From Cellulomonas fimi (GTDB lineage Bacteria; Actinomycetota; Actinomycetes; Actinomycetales; Cellulomonadaceae): a DNA stretch of 64,000 nt. The position numbers and the translations under genes are program-made. Location: positions 4,422,222 to 4,486,221 of the forward strand of contig NZ_CP110680.1 in NCBI RefSeq assembly GCF_028583725.1, written 5' to 3'. The notes beneath the pieces are model-generated. The model was not told the DNA's origin. It was given only the letters and a program-made list of their open reading frames with translations, and searched no databases. Each line of letters begins with the position of its first letter. The first letter of the stretch is position 1. Positions 35,193 to 45,966 of this stretch are shown one piece after another.

Positions 35193-36407
35193 TCAGACGG
35201 CGAGGGGCGCCGGGGCGGCGGGCGGGACGGCGGGGGTGCTGACGTCGGCGGTCGACGCGACGGCGACGGCTCCCGCGACGGGCGCCGGGGCGGGGGCGTC
35301 GCCGTCCCAGTCGGCGGTGACGTTGTGGGCGTCGACGGCGGCGCGGCGCGAGATCCACCAGATGACGGCGCAGACCGCGGCGACGACGCCGAGGACGGCG
35401 GGGATGCCCGCGTCGCCGCCGACGACGTGCTCGAGCCCGACGGCGAGCGCACCGAACGCGGCGGCGGCAGGCAGCGTGACGAGCCACGCGACGCCCATCC
35501 GGCCGGCGACGGCCCAGCGGACCTTCTCGCGCCGCCCGACGCCGGAGCCGAGGATCGAGCCGGTCGCGACCTGCGTGGTCGACAGCGGGAACCCGAAGGC
35601 GCTCGACACGAGGATGACCGACGCGGACGACGTGTCGGACGCCATGCCCTGCGGGACCTGGATGTCGGTGAGGCCCTTGCCGAGCGTGCGGATGACGCGC
35701 CACCCGCCGAGCGCGGTCCCGGCGGCCATGGCGACCGCGCAGGACACGACGACCCACATCGGGACGCCGGACCCGGCGGGCACCGCTCCCCCGGCGACGA
35801 GCGCGAGCAGGATGATGCCCATGCTCTTCTGCGCGTCGTTGGTGCCGTGCGCGAGCGAGACCATCGACGCCGACGCCATCTGGCCCCAGCGGAGCTGCTT
35901 GTCGCGCGCGTCGGCGGGGACGCGTCGCGTGATCCGGTAGACGAGCGCGGTGGACAGCGCCGCGACGGTCCCGGCGATGACGGGCGCGAGCAGCGCCGGG
36001 ACGACGACCTTCTGGACGAGGCCCGACCACACGACGCCCCCGGTGCCCACTGCGGCGAGCGTGGCGCCGACGAGCGCACCGACGAGCGCGTGCGACGACG
36101 ACGACGGCAGCCCGAGGTACCAGGTGACGACGTTCCACAGGATCGCGCCCGCGAGCGCGCCCACGACCAGCGGGAGCGTCACGACGCCCTGGTCGACGAT
36201 GCCCTTGGCGATGGTCGCGGCGACCGCGAGCGAGAGGAACGCACCGACCATGTTGAGCGCGGCCGACAGGAGCACGGCGACGCGAGGCTTGAGCGCCCCG
36301 GTCGCGATGGACGCCGCCATCGCGTTGCCGGTGTCGTGGAAGCCGTTGGTGAAGTCGAACGCGAGGGCTGCCGCGACGACGAGCGCGAGGATGAGGGTCC
36401 CGTCCAC
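35193..36407 (-). CDS. pit: Inorganic phosphate transporter, PiT family
   Basis: 404 residues with about ten membrane helices. Both PiT signature copies are present: FDFTNGFHDTGNAMAASIAT near the N-terminus and SLAHGTNDAQKSMGIILLAL in the middle, with GLPSSSSHALVGALVGA and PLSTTQVATGSILGSG. It takes up phosphate with protons or as a metal-phosphate complex. GTG start. Divergent from the MFS gene, with 165 bases between. Confidence 0.96.
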   Translation of the reverse strand: MDGTLILALVVAAALAFDFTNGFHDTGNAMAASIATGALKPRVAVLLSAALNMVGAFLSLAVAATIAKGIVDQGVVTLPLVVGALAGAILWNVVTWYLGLPSSSSHALVGALVGATLAAVGTGGVVWSGLVQKVVVPALLAPVIAGTVAALSTALVYRITRRVPADARDKQLRWGQMASASMVSLAHGTNDAQKSMGIILLALVAGGAVPAGSGVPMWVVVSCAVAMAAGTALGGWRVIRTLGKGLTDIQVPQGMASDTSSASVILVSSAFGFPLSTTQVATGSILGSGVGRREKVRWAVAGRMGVAWLVTLPAAAAFGALAVGLEHVVGGDAGIPAVLGVVAAVCAVIWWISRRAAVDAHNVTADWDGDAPAPAPVAGAVAVASTADVSTPAVPPAAPAPLAV

Positions 36408-36572
36408 GCTCTAGAGGGTGCAGGGTCGCGGGGGGTGCTCGGGACGAAAATGGTCCTAGTTCACCGAGCGTTCATCTTCTGCGGCCTGATGTTCACGCGT
36501 TCCGGTGGCGGCTGTGGTGGATGTCACCTCGACGTCGCGGCCGTCACCGTGCCGCGCGGACCGGGTGCGAGG

Positions 36573-37934
36573 ATGGGCCGCGTGCAGGTGATCGACGACC
36601 TCCGGGCTCTGTGGCCGCTGCAGGGCTTCCGCAGGCTGTTCGCCGTGCGCCTCGTCAGCCAGACCGCCGACGGCATGTTCCAGGTCGGCCTGGCGACGCT
36701 GTTCTTCTTCTCCCCCGAGAACGCGAGCACGGCGACGGGCGTCGCGGCGGCCTTCGCCGTGCTCCTCCTGCCGTTCACGATCGTCGGCCCGTGGGCGGGC
36801 GTGCTGCTCGACCGGTGGCGGCGGCGGCAGGTGCTGCTCTACGGGAACCTCGTGCGCGTCGTGCTCACGGTGACGATCGCGGTGCTCATGGCGACCGACG
36901 GCGTCTCGGTGGCGGTGTACGTCCTGGCCCTGGTCAACCTGTCGATCAACCGGTTCCTGCTGTCGGCGCTGTCCGCGTCGCTGCCGCGCGTCGTCGACGG
37001 GCCGCTGCTGATGACGGCGAACTCGCTCACGCCGACGCTCGGTGCGGCCGCCGCCGGCGTCGGCGGGGGCGTCGGGCTCGCGCTCGGGCTGGTCCTGCCG
37101 TCGGGTCGCGTCGAGGACGCCGCCGCGCTGGCGCTGGCCGCCGCCGTCATGGGCGCCGCCGCCGCGCTCGCGACGCGGCTGGGTCGCGACCAGCTCGGAC
37201 CGGTCGAGCGGGCCGACGCCACCGAGCTGCGGCACGCGCTGGGCACGCTCGCGCGGGGTCTCGTCGCCGGTGCTCGGCACCTCGTCGAGCGCCGGACGCC
37301 CGCGTACGCGCTGGGCATCATGGCGACGCACCGGTTCCTGTACGGCGTCACGTTCATCGCGAGCATCCTCATCTCGCGCAACCTGCTGTCGGACCCGGCG
37401 GACGCGAGCGCAGGCCTGGCCACGTTCGCGTCGGTGCTGGCCGCGTCCGCGCTGGGGTTCGCCCTGGCGGTCGTGCTCACACCGGTGCTGTCGCCGCGCA
37501 CCGGCGCGCACACCTGGATCGTGCTGTGCCTCGGGCTGGCGGCGCTCAGCCAGGGCCTCCTGGCGGTGACCGTCGACCGCACCGCGGTGCTCGTCGGGGC
37601 GGCCGCGCTGGGGCTGGCCGCGCAGGGCGCGAAGATCGCCGTCGACACGATCGTCCAGCGGGACACCGACGACGCGTTCCGCGGCCGCGCGTTCGCGCTC
37701 TACGACGTCCTCTACAACGCGGCGTTCGTCGGGGCCGCCGCGCTCGGCGCGGTGACGCTGCCGGACACCGGCTGGTCCCGCGGGCTGTTCGTCGTCCTCG
37801 CCGTCGGGTACGTTGCGGGCGCCCTGCTCTACGGCGCCGCGACGACGCGGGTCGCTGGCCGGTCCGGCCCGGCGGACGTGGCGGACCACGACCGTCCGGC
37901 CGCCTCGACGTCCCGGGAGGTGACGGGCTCGTGA
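36573..37934 (+). CDS. MFS transporter
   Basis: About 453 residues with eleven to twelve membrane segments. It starts LQGFRRLFAVRLVSQTADGM and has the loop LLDRWRRRQVLLYGN, matching the MFS motif after helix 2. GTG 36582 is an alternative start and would sit better behind the GAGG. The substrate is unknown. The stop overlaps the next gene as GTGA, so it is translationally linked to a light-sensor phosphatase, an odd pairing. Confidence 0.88.
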   Translation: MGRVQVIDDLRALWPLQGFRRLFAVRLVSQTADGMFQVGLATLFFFSPENASTATGVAAAFAVLLLPFTIVGPWAGVLLDRWRRRQVLLYGNLVRVVLTVTIAVLMATDGVSVAVYVLALVNLSINRFLLSALSASLPRVVDGPLLMTANSLTPTLGAAAAGVGGGVGLALGLVLPSGRVEDAAALALAAAVMGAAAALATRLGRDQLGPVERADATELRHALGTLARGLVAGARHLVERRTPAYALGIMATHRFLYGVTFIASILISRNLLSDPADASAGLATFASVLAASALGFALAVVLTPVLSPRTGAHTWIVLCLGLAALSQGLLAVTVDRTAVLVGAAALGLAAQGAKIAVDTIVQRDTDDAFRGRAFALYDVLYNAAFVGAAALGAVTLPDTGWSRGLFVVLAVGYVAGALLYGAATTRVAGRSGPADVADHDRPAASTSREVTGS

Positions 37935-39592
37935 TCGACCTGACTCCCGAGGAGGCGCTGCGCCTCGCGCTCGTCGACGGTGAGGTCGCCGCCTGCATCA
38001 GCGACCCGACGCAGCCCGACGACCCGCTGATCTGGGTAAACGCTGCGTTCGAGCGTCTCACGGGGCACCCCGCGTCGGAGGTCCTCGGCCGCAACTGCCG
38101 GTTCCTGCAGGGCCCCGGCACCGACCCCGGCTCGCTGGGCGAGCTGCGCACGGCGCTCGACGAGGGCCGGACGGCGGGTGCGCTCCTGCTCAACTACCGG
38201 CGCGACGGCACGCCGTTCTGGAACCAGCTCGTCATCATGCCCGTGCACGACGCCGACGGCGCCGTGGTCCGTCGCGTGGCGGTCCAGACCGACGTCACGG
38301 CCCGCGTCCAGGCGGAGCACGCCGGTCTGGGTGACGACCGGTCCGCCGCGCGCCTCGACCTGCTCGCGCGTGTGAGCGACGAGCTCGCGCTGCACCTCGA
38401 CTACAACGACGCGGTCGACGCGCTCGCCGACGTCGCCATCCCGCCGCTCGCCACCTGGGGGTTCGTCGCCGTGACCGACGAGCGCGGCCGGTTCGAGCAC
38501 GTGCACGTCGTCGCGGGCAGCGCGGCCGACGTGGCGCTCGCCGACAGCCTGGGCGCGCAGGACGTCAGCTGGTTGCAGCGCTCGCCGCGCACCCTGCAGG
38601 CGCTGTCCAGCCCGCCCGGCTACGTCGCGGAGCCGTTCCCCGTCGACGTCGGCTCGCTCCCCGGCCGGACGACCCCCGCGCAGCTCGCGCTCCTGCAGCG
38701 CCTCGGGCTCGGCAGCGCGATGGTCGTGCCGCTGCGCGCCCGCGAGCGCGTCCTCGGCGTGCTGTGCCTCGTGCACGAGAAGGTCGACGGCTTCACGCCC
38801 GACACCGTGGTCACCGCCGCCCACCTGGGCCGGCGCGCGGGGCTCGCGCTCGAGAACGTGCGGCTGTTCCTCGCGCAGCGCAGCGCGGCCCTGACGCTCC
38901 AGCACAGCCTCCTGCCCGAGATCCCGCGGGTCCCCGGGCTCGACGTCGCGGCGTCCTACCTGCCGTCGAGCCGGCTCGCCGAGGTCGGTGGGGACTGGTT
39001 CGACGTCCTCCCGCTCGCGGGTGGCACCGTCGGGCTCGCGGTCGGCGACGTCGTCGGGCACGACCTGCGGGCGGCCGCCGCGATGGGCCAGCTGCGCTCC
39101 CTGCTGCGCTCGTACGCGTGGGAGGGCTCCGCACCGGGTGCCGTGCTCGACCGCATCGACGGCGTCGTGCGCGGCCTCGACCTCGCGGACATCGCGACGT
39201 GCGTGTACGCCCGGTGGTCGCCCGACGGCGACGGTGGCGTGCGGCTCGACTACGCGCGCGCGGGTCACCCGCCGCCCATGCTGCGGCTGCCGGGCGGGCG
39301 CGTGCTGCGGCTCGACGGCTCGCTGCGCACGCCCGTCGGGCTGCCGGGGCTGCCCTCCGTGCCCGACGCGACGGTGACGGTGCCCGAGGGGGCGACGCTC
39401 GTGCTCTACACCGACGGCCTCGTCGAGCGGCGCGACCGCGCGCTGGCCGACGGCCTGGCCGTGCTGGAGGCGACGCTCGCCGCGGTGCCGGACGGGACGG
39501 ACGCGGCAGGCGTGCGCGACGCGCTCGTCGACGCGCTCGTCGCGGTGCAGCAGGAGGACGACGTGTGCCTCCTGGTCGTACGCCGCGGCTGA
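37931..39592 (+). CDS. LOV-GAF-SpoIIE-type (PP2C) phosphatase, putative blue-light sensor
   Basis: 553 residues from GTG 37931. Residues 10-125 are a LOV-type PAS domain with the photoactive signature GRNCRFLQ (53-60, Cys56) and the flavin-contact motif NYRRDGTPFWN (88-98). Residues about 145-312 are a GAF domain. Residues about 320-550 are a SpoIIE/PP2C phosphatase with Asp355 in EVGGDWFDV and GDVVGHD (372-378) as metal ligands. Proteins of this kind regulate anti-anti-sigma factors by dephosphorylation, so blue light may feed into a general stress response. No such partner-switch genes are nearby. Confidence 0.93.
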   Translation: MIDLTPEEALRLALVDGEVAACISDPTQPDDPLIWVNAAFERLTGHPASEVLGRNCRFLQGPGTDPGSLGELRTALDEGRTAGALLLNYRRDGTPFWNQLVIMPVHDADGAVVRRVAVQTDVTARVQAEHAGLGDDRSAARLDLLARVSDELALHLDYNDAVDALADVAIPPLATWGFVAVTDERGRFEHVHVVAGSAADVALADSLGAQDVSWLQRSPRTLQALSSPPGYVAEPFPVDVGSLPGRTTPAQLALLQRLGLGSAMVVPLRARERVLGVLCLVHEKVDGFTPDTVVTAAHLGRRAGLALENVRLFLAQRSAALTLQHSLLPEIPRVPGLDVAASYLPSSRLAEVGGDWFDVLPLAGGTVGLAVGDVVGHDLRAAAAMGQLRSLLRSYAWEGSAPGAVLDRIDGVVRGLDLADIATCVYARWSPDGDGGVRLDYARAGHPPPMLRLPGGRVLRLDGSLRTPVGLPGLPSVPDATVTVPEGATLVLYTDGLVERRDRALADGLAVLEATLAAVPDGTDAAGVRDALVDALVAVQQEDDVCLLVVRRG

Positions 39593-39602
39593 CGGCACGT
39601 CG

Positions 39603-41126
39603 TCACCCCGCGGAGCGGGACTCCCACCACGCGAGCAGCTCCGCGCGCGCCGCGTCCTCGCCGAGCGGGCCGCGCTCCATCCGCAGCTCCAGCAGGTGCT
39701 TGTACGCGGCGCCGACCTCGCGCCCCGGACCGATGCCGAGGATCTCCATGATCTGCGTCCCGTCGAGGTCGGGGCGGATCGACGCGAGCTCCTCCTGCTC
39801 GCGGAGCGCCGCGATGCGGGACTCCAGGTCGTCGTAGGCCGCGGACAGCCGGGCCGCCTTGCGCTGGTTGCGCGTCGTGCAGTCCGACCGGGTCAGCCGG
39901 TGCAGGCGCTCCAGCAGCGGGCCGGCGTCGGTGACGTAGCGGCGCACCGCCGAGTCGGTCCAGCCGCCCTCGCCGTACCCGTGGAAACGCAGGTGCAGCT
40001 CGGTGAGGCGCGCGACGGCCTGCACGGTCGCCTTGTCGAACCGCAGCTCCTTGAGCCGCTTCGCGACCATCTTCGCGCCGACCACCTCGTGGTGGTGGAA
40101 GCTCACGCCGCCGCCCGGCTCGAAGCGGCGCGTGCGCGGCTTGCCGATGTCGTGCAGCAGCGCCGCGAGGCGCAGCACGAGGTCGGGGCCGGGCACGGCG
40201 CCGTCGGGGCCCGTCTCCAGCGCGATCGCCTTGTCCAGCACCGTGAGCGAGTGCTCGTAGACGTCCTTGTGCCGGTGGTGCTCGTCGATCTCCAGCCGCA
40301 GCGCCGGCAGCTCCGGCAGCACGTGGTCCGCGAGACCCGTCTCGACCAGCACCTCCAGGCCCGCGCGGGGCTGCGCCGAGACCAGCAGCTTCGACAGCTC
40401 GTCACGGACCCGCTCTGCCGACACGATCGCGATGCGGTCCGCCATGTCGGTGATCGCCGCGCGCGCCGCCGGGTCGACGTCGAACCCGAGCTGCGCCGCG
40501 AACCGCGCGGCGCGCATCATGCGCAGCGGGTCGTCGTCGAACGACTGCCGCGGGTCCACCGGGGTGCGCAGCACGCCTCGCGCCAGGTCCGCGAGACCGT
40601 CGAACGGGTCGACGAACGTCAGGTCCGGCAGCCGCACCGCCATCGCGTTGACCGTGAAGTCGCGGCGGGACAGGTCGCCCTCGAGCGAGTCGCCGAACAC
40701 GACCTCGGGCTTGCGCGAGGACGGGTCGTACGCGTCGGTGCGGTACGTCGTGACCTCGACGAGCACGTCGCGGGTGCTCCCCCGCCGGCCGCCCGGCATC
40801 CGTCGCGCGCCGATCGTGCCGAACTCGCGACCGATGTCCCAGTGCGCGTCGCCCCACCGCGCGAGGATCGCCTCCGACTCGTCCGGCGACGCGGACGTCG
40901 TGAAGTCCAGGTCCGCGCTCAGGCGACCGAGGAACGCGTCGCGCACCGGTCCGCCCACCAGCGCGAGCTCGTGCCCCGCCGCCCGGAACAGCTCACCGAG
41001 CTCGATCGCGTCGGCCGACAGGCCCGCGAGGACGCCGAGCGCACGGCGGCGCAGCGCCGCGAGGGCCGCGGACGGGTCGGTGGTGCTCACGCCCGTGGGG
41101 GCGCCGGTCGGGTCGAGGGAGGGCAC
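39603..41126 (-). CDS. cca: CCA-adding tRNA nucleotidyltransferase
   Basis: 507 residues. The catalytic head has [10 protein letters not shown] and DLDF (metal-binding DxD), followed by the neck [15 protein letters not shown] and [11 protein letters not shown]-terminal HD-type domain has [15 protein letters not shown]. It adds or repairs CCA at tRNA 3' ends. GTG 41126 is used here; a later start near residue 13 is possible. It is divergent from the NUDIX operon, the standard arrangement near oriC in actinobacteria. Confidence 0.96.
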   Translation of the reverse strand: MPSLDPTGAPTGVSTTDPSAALAALRRRALGVLAGLSADAIELGELFRAAGHELALVGGPVRDAFLGRLSADLDFTTSASPDESEAILARWGDAHWDIGREFGTIGARRMPGGRRGSTRDVLVEVTTYRTDAYDPSSRKPEVVFGDSLEGDLSRRDFTVNAMAVRLPDLTFVDPFDGLADLARGVLRTPVDPRQSFDDDPLRMMRAARFAAQLGFDVDPAARAAITDMADRIAIVSAERVRDELSKLLVSAQPRAGLEVLVETGLADHVLPELPALRLEIDEHHRHKDVYEHSLTVLDKAIALETGPDGAVPGPDLVLRLAALLHDIGKPRTRRFEPGGGVSFHHHEVVGAKMVAKRLKELRFDKATVQAVARLTELHLRFHGYGEGGWTDSAVRRYVTDAGPLLERLHRLTRSDCTTRNQRKAARLSAAYDDLESRIAALREQEELASIRPDLDGTQIMEILGIGPGREVGAAYKHLLELRMERGPLGEDAARAELLAWWESRSAG

Positions 41127-41223
41127 TCGTCCAAGCCTGCCAGACGCGGTCGCCCTCGCGCGGCGCGCACCCGCACGGCCGACACGGAACCGGACGCTCC
41201 CGACGAGTCGTTACAGTGGCCGC

Positions 41224-41778
41224 ATGTCGAGCCCGGCGCAGCCCTCCGTGCCCGGGGGTGTGCCTGCGCCACCCGGTGGGCACGCGCTGCGGATCGACCC
41301 CCGGCACGCCGTCGTGCGCCCCGCACCTGCACCGTTGCCGGTCGTCGACGAGACGTCCGCGGGCGGGATCGTCGTCCAGCAGCGCGACGGCGTGTACCAG
41401 GCCGCCGTCATCGCCCGCCGCAACCGGGCGGGCCGCCTCGAGTGGTGCCTGCCGAAGGGCCACCTCGAGGGCACCGAGACCCCCGAGCAGGCCGCGGTCC
41501 GGGAGATCGCCGAGGAGACCGGCATCACCGGTCAGGTCCTGCGGCGCCTCGGCGTGATCGACTACTGGTTCTCCGGCGACGACCGCCGCGTGCACAAGGT
41601 CGTCCACCACTTCCTGCTCGGCGCCGTCGGCGGCACCCTCACCGTCGAGGGCGACCCCGACGGCGAGGCCGAGGACGCGGCGTGGGTCCCCGTCGTCGAC
41701 CTACACGACCGCCTCGCGTACCCGAACGAGCGGCGCCTCGCGGAAGCCGCGCTCGTGGTCCTCGTCGGCGAGGCATGA
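41224..41778 (+). CDS. NUDIX hydrolase
   Basis: 184 residues. The nudix box is complete (G-x5-E-x7-REIAEETGI) at about residues 79-101, following LEWCLPKG. The substrate cannot be read; its neighbours are envelope genes. It starts the operon NUDIX - DUF6049 - murJ, whose genes overlap by ATGA. Confidence 0.94.
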   Translation: MSSPAQPSVPGGVPAPPGGHALRIDPRHAVVRPAPAPLPVVDETSAGGIVVQQRDGVYQAAVIARRNRAGRLEWCLPKGHLEGTETPEQAAVREIAEETGITGQVLRRLGVIDYWFSGDDRRVHKVVHHFLLGAVGGTLTVEGDPDGEAEDAAWVPVVDLHDRLAYPNERRLAEAALVVLVGEA

Positions 41779-44117
41779 CCGCGGCCCTGCGCCGCGGCCA
41801 GGTCCACCGCGCGGCCCTCGTCCTGCTCGCCGTCACCCTCGCCGTGCTGTGCCTCGGGACGGTGGTCGCCGTGCCGCCCGCGGGCGCCACGTCCACGCCC
41901 TCCCCCAGCCCCACCGCCACCTGGCCCGTGTCCGTGCAGGTCACGCGCGTGACGCCCGAGGTGCTGCGGCCCGGCGACGAGCTGACCGTCACCGCGACGA
42001 TCCGCAACGACGGGTCCGAGGACGTCGCGTCACCGTCTGCCGTGCTGCGGCTGAGCCGCGTCCGCCCCCACACCCGCGCCGACCTGCAGACGTGGGTGTC
42101 GGGCGGCCTCGCGTCGGGCAGCGTCGTCGCCACCGCCGCGATCGAGGGTCCGCTCCCGGCCGGCGCGAGCGTCCAGGTCGAGCTCACCGTCCCGCCCCAG
42201 GACATCCGGCTCGCCGGCGGCGCCGACGTGTGGGGCCCGCGCGGGCTCACCGTCGACGCGCGGACCGGCAGCCGCCTGGTCGGCCAGCAGCGCACGTTCC
42301 TGCTGTGGCTGCCGTCCGACGACGTCCCCGCGACCGACGTCTCCGTCGCCGTGCCCGTCGTCGGGCCGCCGACCGCTCCGGTCACCCCCTCCGCCGACGA
42401 CGCCACCGGGGCGGACGGCGAGGGCGGGACGGGCGACGAGGGCGGGACGGGCGACACCGCGGCCGACGACACCGCGGCCGGCGACGACGCGGCCGAGGAC
42501 GGTGCGACCGCCGCCGGGCCGAGCCCGACGAGCACGCCCGCGACGACCGTGCTGCCGCCCGACCCGTCGTCCGTCGACCGGCTCGAGGACGCGACCGCGA
42601 CCGGCGAGCGCCTCGCGCAGACCGCCCGGCTGCTCGCGGAGACGCCCCACGTGAGCGCCGTCGTCGACCCCGCGCTCCTCGCGCAGTCCGCGCTCGCCGG
42701 ACCGCGCGCGCGGCAGTGGTCGCACCAGGTCACGCAGGTCCTCGCCGAGCGCGACGTGCTGTCGCTGCCGTGGGCCGACCCCGACGTCGCGGCGATCGCC
42801 CACGGCGCACGCCCCGACCTCGCCGCCGCGGCCGGTGCGGCCGCGCGCACGTGGACCGAGCAGACCGGTGCCGGTGACGTGCCCGTCGTCCTGTGGGGCA
42901 CGGGAGCGCGCACTCCCGACGAGGCGACCGTCAGCCTGGCCACGAACGCCGGGGCCGCCGCGTTCGTCCTGCCCGTCGCCGACGTCGACGACGCCGAGGC
43001 CGCCGTCACCGCACGCACGCAGGTCCGCGCCGGCGGCACGAACGTCGCCGCGCTCGCTCCGGACGCCGTCCTCACGCACCTCCTCACCGACCCGCGCAGC
43101 GTCGAGCCCGGTGCGTCGCCCGCGACCGCCGTGCAGCGCACGCTCGCCGAGCTCGCGGTCGCGACCCGCCAGGAGTCCGGCCCGCCCGACGTGCTCCTCG
43201 CACCCGACCGCGAGTGGGTGCCCGACGTCGCCTACACGACGGCCCTGCTCGACGCGCTCGACGCCGCCCCGTGGGTCCGCCTGCGACCCGCGTCGACCCT
43301 CCTCGACGGCGCCGCGCAGACCCGCACGCCCGCGTCCGACTCCGCCGTGGACGACGCCGAGCTGCCGCCCGGCCAGGTGCAGGTCCTCGCCGCCGCGCGC
43401 GAGCGCACCCTCGCCTTCGCCGACGTCACCTCCGAGCCCGAGACGCTGCTCGCCGGCGTCGACCAGGAGGTGCTGGCCCCGCTCGCGGTCGCGTGGCGGG
43501 CCGACCGCACCGGCCGCAGCGCCCTGGTCGCGGCGGTCGTCGCCGACCTCGACGCCCGCACCAGCGGCCTGGCGATCGTCCAGCCGCGGACCGCGAACAT
43601 CTTCGGCTCGTCGACCGACGCGCGGATGACCGTGCGCAACGACCTCGACGTGCCCGTGACGGTCCAGCTCGTCGTCACACCGGGCAAGACGTGCCTCGAG
43701 GCCCGGCCCGTCGCACCGGTCGACGTGGCCGCGCGCGACGAGGCGAGCGTGGTCGTCCGGTTCGTCGCGCACGCGAACTGCGAGGTCCGGGTGTTCGCGC
43801 ACCTGGAGACCGTCGACGGTGCACCCGTCTCCTCGCCCGTCGAGTTCAGCGCACGCGTGCAGCCGACGATCGAGGACGTCGGCACGGTCGTCGTCGGGGT
43901 CCTGCTGCTCGTCGGGCTGGTCCTCGGCATCGTGCGCACCGTCCGTCGCGGCCAGAGCGCCCGCCGCGGCGCCCGGCTGGAGGCGGAATCCGACGCGCCG
44001 ACGTCGCTCGGCGTGCTCGGCGGGGTCGCGGACGCGGGCGACGGCGACGCGTCCGCACGGCACACCCCGCCCGTCGGGACCCCGCCCGCGCCGCCCCGAC
44101 GAGAGGACCCCTCATGA
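41775..44117 (+). CDS. DUF6049 family exported protein
   Basis: 780 residues. Signal peptide at about 1-38; an Ig-like first domain ([14 protein letters not shown]) is followed by a low-complexity Asp/Gly/Ala/Thr/Pro linker (about 200-260) and an alpha/beta domain (270-600). A second beta domain (615-700) precedes a C-terminal membrane helix (about 703-722) and a cytoplasmic tail. The family sits next to murJ throughout actinobacteria. Its function is not established; an envelope assembly role is inferred. ATGA overlaps at both ends. Confidence 0.85.
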   Translation: MTAALRRGQVHRAALVLLAVTLAVLCLGTVVAVPPAGATSTPSPSPTATWPVSVQVTRVTPEVLRPGDELTVTATIRNDGSEDVASPSAVLRLSRVRPHTRADLQTWVSGGLASGSVVATAAIEGPLPAGASVQVELTVPPQDIRLAGGADVWGPRGLTVDARTGSRLVGQQRTFLLWLPSDDVPATDVSVAVPVVGPPTAPVTPSADDATGADGEGGTGDEGGTGDTAADDTAAGDDAAEDGATAAGPSPTSTPATTVLPPDPSSVDRLEDATATGERLAQTARLLAETPHVSAVVDPALLAQSALAGPRARQWSHQVTQVLAERDVLSLPWADPDVAAIAHGARPDLAAAAGAAARTWTEQTGAGDVPVVLWGTGARTPDEATVSLATNAGAAAFVLPVADVDDAEAAVTARTQVRAGGTNVAALAPDAVLTHLLTDPRSVEPGASPATAVQRTLAELAVATRQESGPPDVLLAPDREWVPDVAYTTALLDALDAAPWVRLRPASTLLDGAAQTRTPASDSAVDDAELPPGQVQVLAAARERTLAFADVTSEPETLLAGVDQEVLAPLAVAWRADRTGRSALVAAVVADLDARTSGLAIVQPRTANIFGSSTDARMTVRNDLDVPVTVQLVVTPGKTCLEARPVAPVDVAARDEASVVVRFVAHANCEVRVFAHLETVDGAPVSSPVEFSARVQPTIEDVGTVVVGVLLLVGLVLGIVRTVRRGQSARRGARLEAESDAPTSLGVLGGVADAGDGDASARHTPPVGTPPAPPRREDPS

Positions 44118-45745
44118 ACGGCCCCGGCAGCATCGGACGCGGCGCGGCGCTCATGGCGTCCGGCACCGCCGTCTCCCGGGTCACCGGGCTGCTGCGGATG
44201 ATGGTGCTGGTCGCCGCGATCGGCGTCACCGGCGAGGCCGCCGATGCGTTCTCCGTCGCGAACAAGCTGCCGAACATCCTGTTCATGCTGCTCGCGGGCG
44301 GCGTGCTCAACGCCGTCCTCGTGCCGCAGGTCGTCCGTGCGTACAAGCGCGACGCCGGGCAGGAGTACGTGGACCGGCTGCTCACCCTCGGCTTCGTCGT
44401 CCTCGCCGTCGCGACCGTCGTCCTCACGTTCGCGGCGCCGCTCCTGGTGAACCTGTACGCCGACGCCGCCCCCGACCAGATGGCGCTCGCCACCACGTTC
44501 GCGTACTGGTGCATCCCGCAGCTGTTCTTCTACGGGGTGTACGCGCTGCTCGGGCAGGTGCTCAACGCCCGCGGCTCGTTCGGCCCGTTCATGTGGGCTC
44601 CCGTCGTCAACAACCTCGTCGCGATCGGCGGCTTCGTCGCGTTCCTCGTCGTGTTCGGCGACCCCGCCACGAGCGGCGTCGGGGTCGCGTCGTCGTGGAC
44701 GAGCGGGCAGGTCGCGCTGCTCGCGGGTGTCTCCACGCTCGGCGTCGTCATGCAGGCTCTCGTGCTGGTGCCGTCGCTGCGCCGCGCCGGGGTCCGCTAC
44801 CGCTTCCGGTGGGGGCTGCGTGGCTCCGGCCTGGGTCGCGCCGGGCAGGTGGCGACGTGGACCCTCGTCGGCCTCGCGATCGGGCTGCTCGGGAACGTCG
44901 TGGTGTCGCGCATCGCGTCGCGCGCGCCGAGCGCGTCGGAGGCGACGACGGTCGCGTCGAACAACGCCTACGACGTCGCGTTCAGCATCTTCATGCTGCC
45001 GCACTCGCTCGTCACGGTGTCGCTCGCGACCGCGCTGTTCACGCGGCTGTCGGGGCAGGCGCACGACCAGGACCTCGACGGGGTCCGGTCGACGTTCTCC
45101 CACGGGGTCCGCGTCGTCGGGCTGTTCACCGTCGCGGCCGCCGGCCTCCTGCTGGTCCTGGCACGGCCCGTCACCGACATCATCGCGTTCAACTCCCCCG
45201 CCGACGCGGTCGACGCGACCGCGCGCGTCGTGCAGGCGATGGTCGTCGGCCTGCCCGCGTTCGGCGCGTGGTCGATGGCGCAGCGCGTCTACTACGCGTA
45301 CGAGGACGCGCGCGGCATGGTCCCCATCCAGGTCGCGATGGCCGTGGTCGTCGCGGGCGGCGCGCTGCTCGTGAGCCTCCTCGCCCCGCCCTCGTGGTGG
45401 ACCGCGGGCGCCGGTCTCGCGATGAGCGTCTCGTACCTGGTGGGCGCCGTCGCCGCGACCTGGTACCTGCGCCGCCGGCTCGGTCGGGTCGACGGCGGGC
45501 GCATCGTGCGTCTGCACGTGCGGGCGCTCGTCGCCGTCGTGCCCGCCATGGCCGTCGCGTGGCTCGCGACGCGGGCGGTCGCGGCGGGGCTGTCCGACGG
45601 CCTCGGGCAGTCCGTCGTCGTGTGCGTCGTCGCCGGGGGCCTCGGCGGTGCCACCTACCTCGGGGTGCTGCGGCTCCTGCGCGTCACCGAGCTCGACGGG
45701 CTGCTGCGGCCCGTGCTCGCGCGGCTGCGACCCGGTCGCGGCTGA
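44114..45745 (+). CDS. murJ: Lipid II flippase MurJ
   Basis: 543 residues with some fourteen membrane segments. Typical start: ASGTAVSRVTGLLRMMVLVA and ADAFSVANKLPNILFMLLAG, with charged Arg residues in the first helices. It moves lipid II across the membrane for peptidoglycan synthesis. Unlike Mycobacterium MviN, it lacks the fused C-terminal pseudokinase; a separate protein 221 bases downstream carries that part. Confidence 0.95.
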   Translation: MNGPGSIGRGAALMASGTAVSRVTGLLRMMVLVAAIGVTGEAADAFSVANKLPNILFMLLAGGVLNAVLVPQVVRAYKRDAGQEYVDRLLTLGFVVLAVATVVLTFAAPLLVNLYADAAPDQMALATTFAYWCIPQLFFYGVYALLGQVLNARGSFGPFMWAPVVNNLVAIGGFVAFLVVFGDPATSGVGVASSWTSGQVALLAGVSTLGVVMQALVLVPSLRRAGVRYRFRWGLRGSGLGRAGQVATWTLVGLAIGLLGNVVVSRIASRAPSASEATTVASNNAYDVAFSIFMLPHSLVTVSLATALFTRLSGQAHDQDLDGVRSTFSHGVRVVGLFTVAAAGLLLVLARPVTDIIAFNSPADAVDATARVVQAMVVGLPAFGAWSMAQRVYYAYEDARGMVPIQVAMAVVVAGGALLVSLLAPPSWWTAGAGLAMSVSYLVGAVAATWYLRRRLGRVDGGRIVRLHVRALVAVVPAMAVAWLATRAVAAGLSDGLGQSVVVCVVAGGLGGATYLGVLRLLRVTELDGLLRPVLARLRPGRG

Positions 45746-45966
45746 GGTCCGCCCGGGCGGTCGGCCCGGCGGTCCGGCCCGTCGGCGACGGTTCGCCGGC
45801 CGTCCCCAGGTCGCCCGGCTCATCCCCGGTGGTCCCGTTCGTCCGGATATCATGCCGGTCTGCCGTGCCGTCCAGGGCCGCCGTCTACCATGCAGGTGAC
45901 CTCCCCGCGGCCCGCCCCGTAGGGTCGGCGGAGACGGACGGACATGACCACCCGGAGGAGGTGCTG

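Noticed and set aside
39696..41774. Long plus-strand frame running into the DUF6049 gene
   Set aside because: Opposite cca and out of frame with the NUDIX gene; only the part from ATG 41775 has family features.
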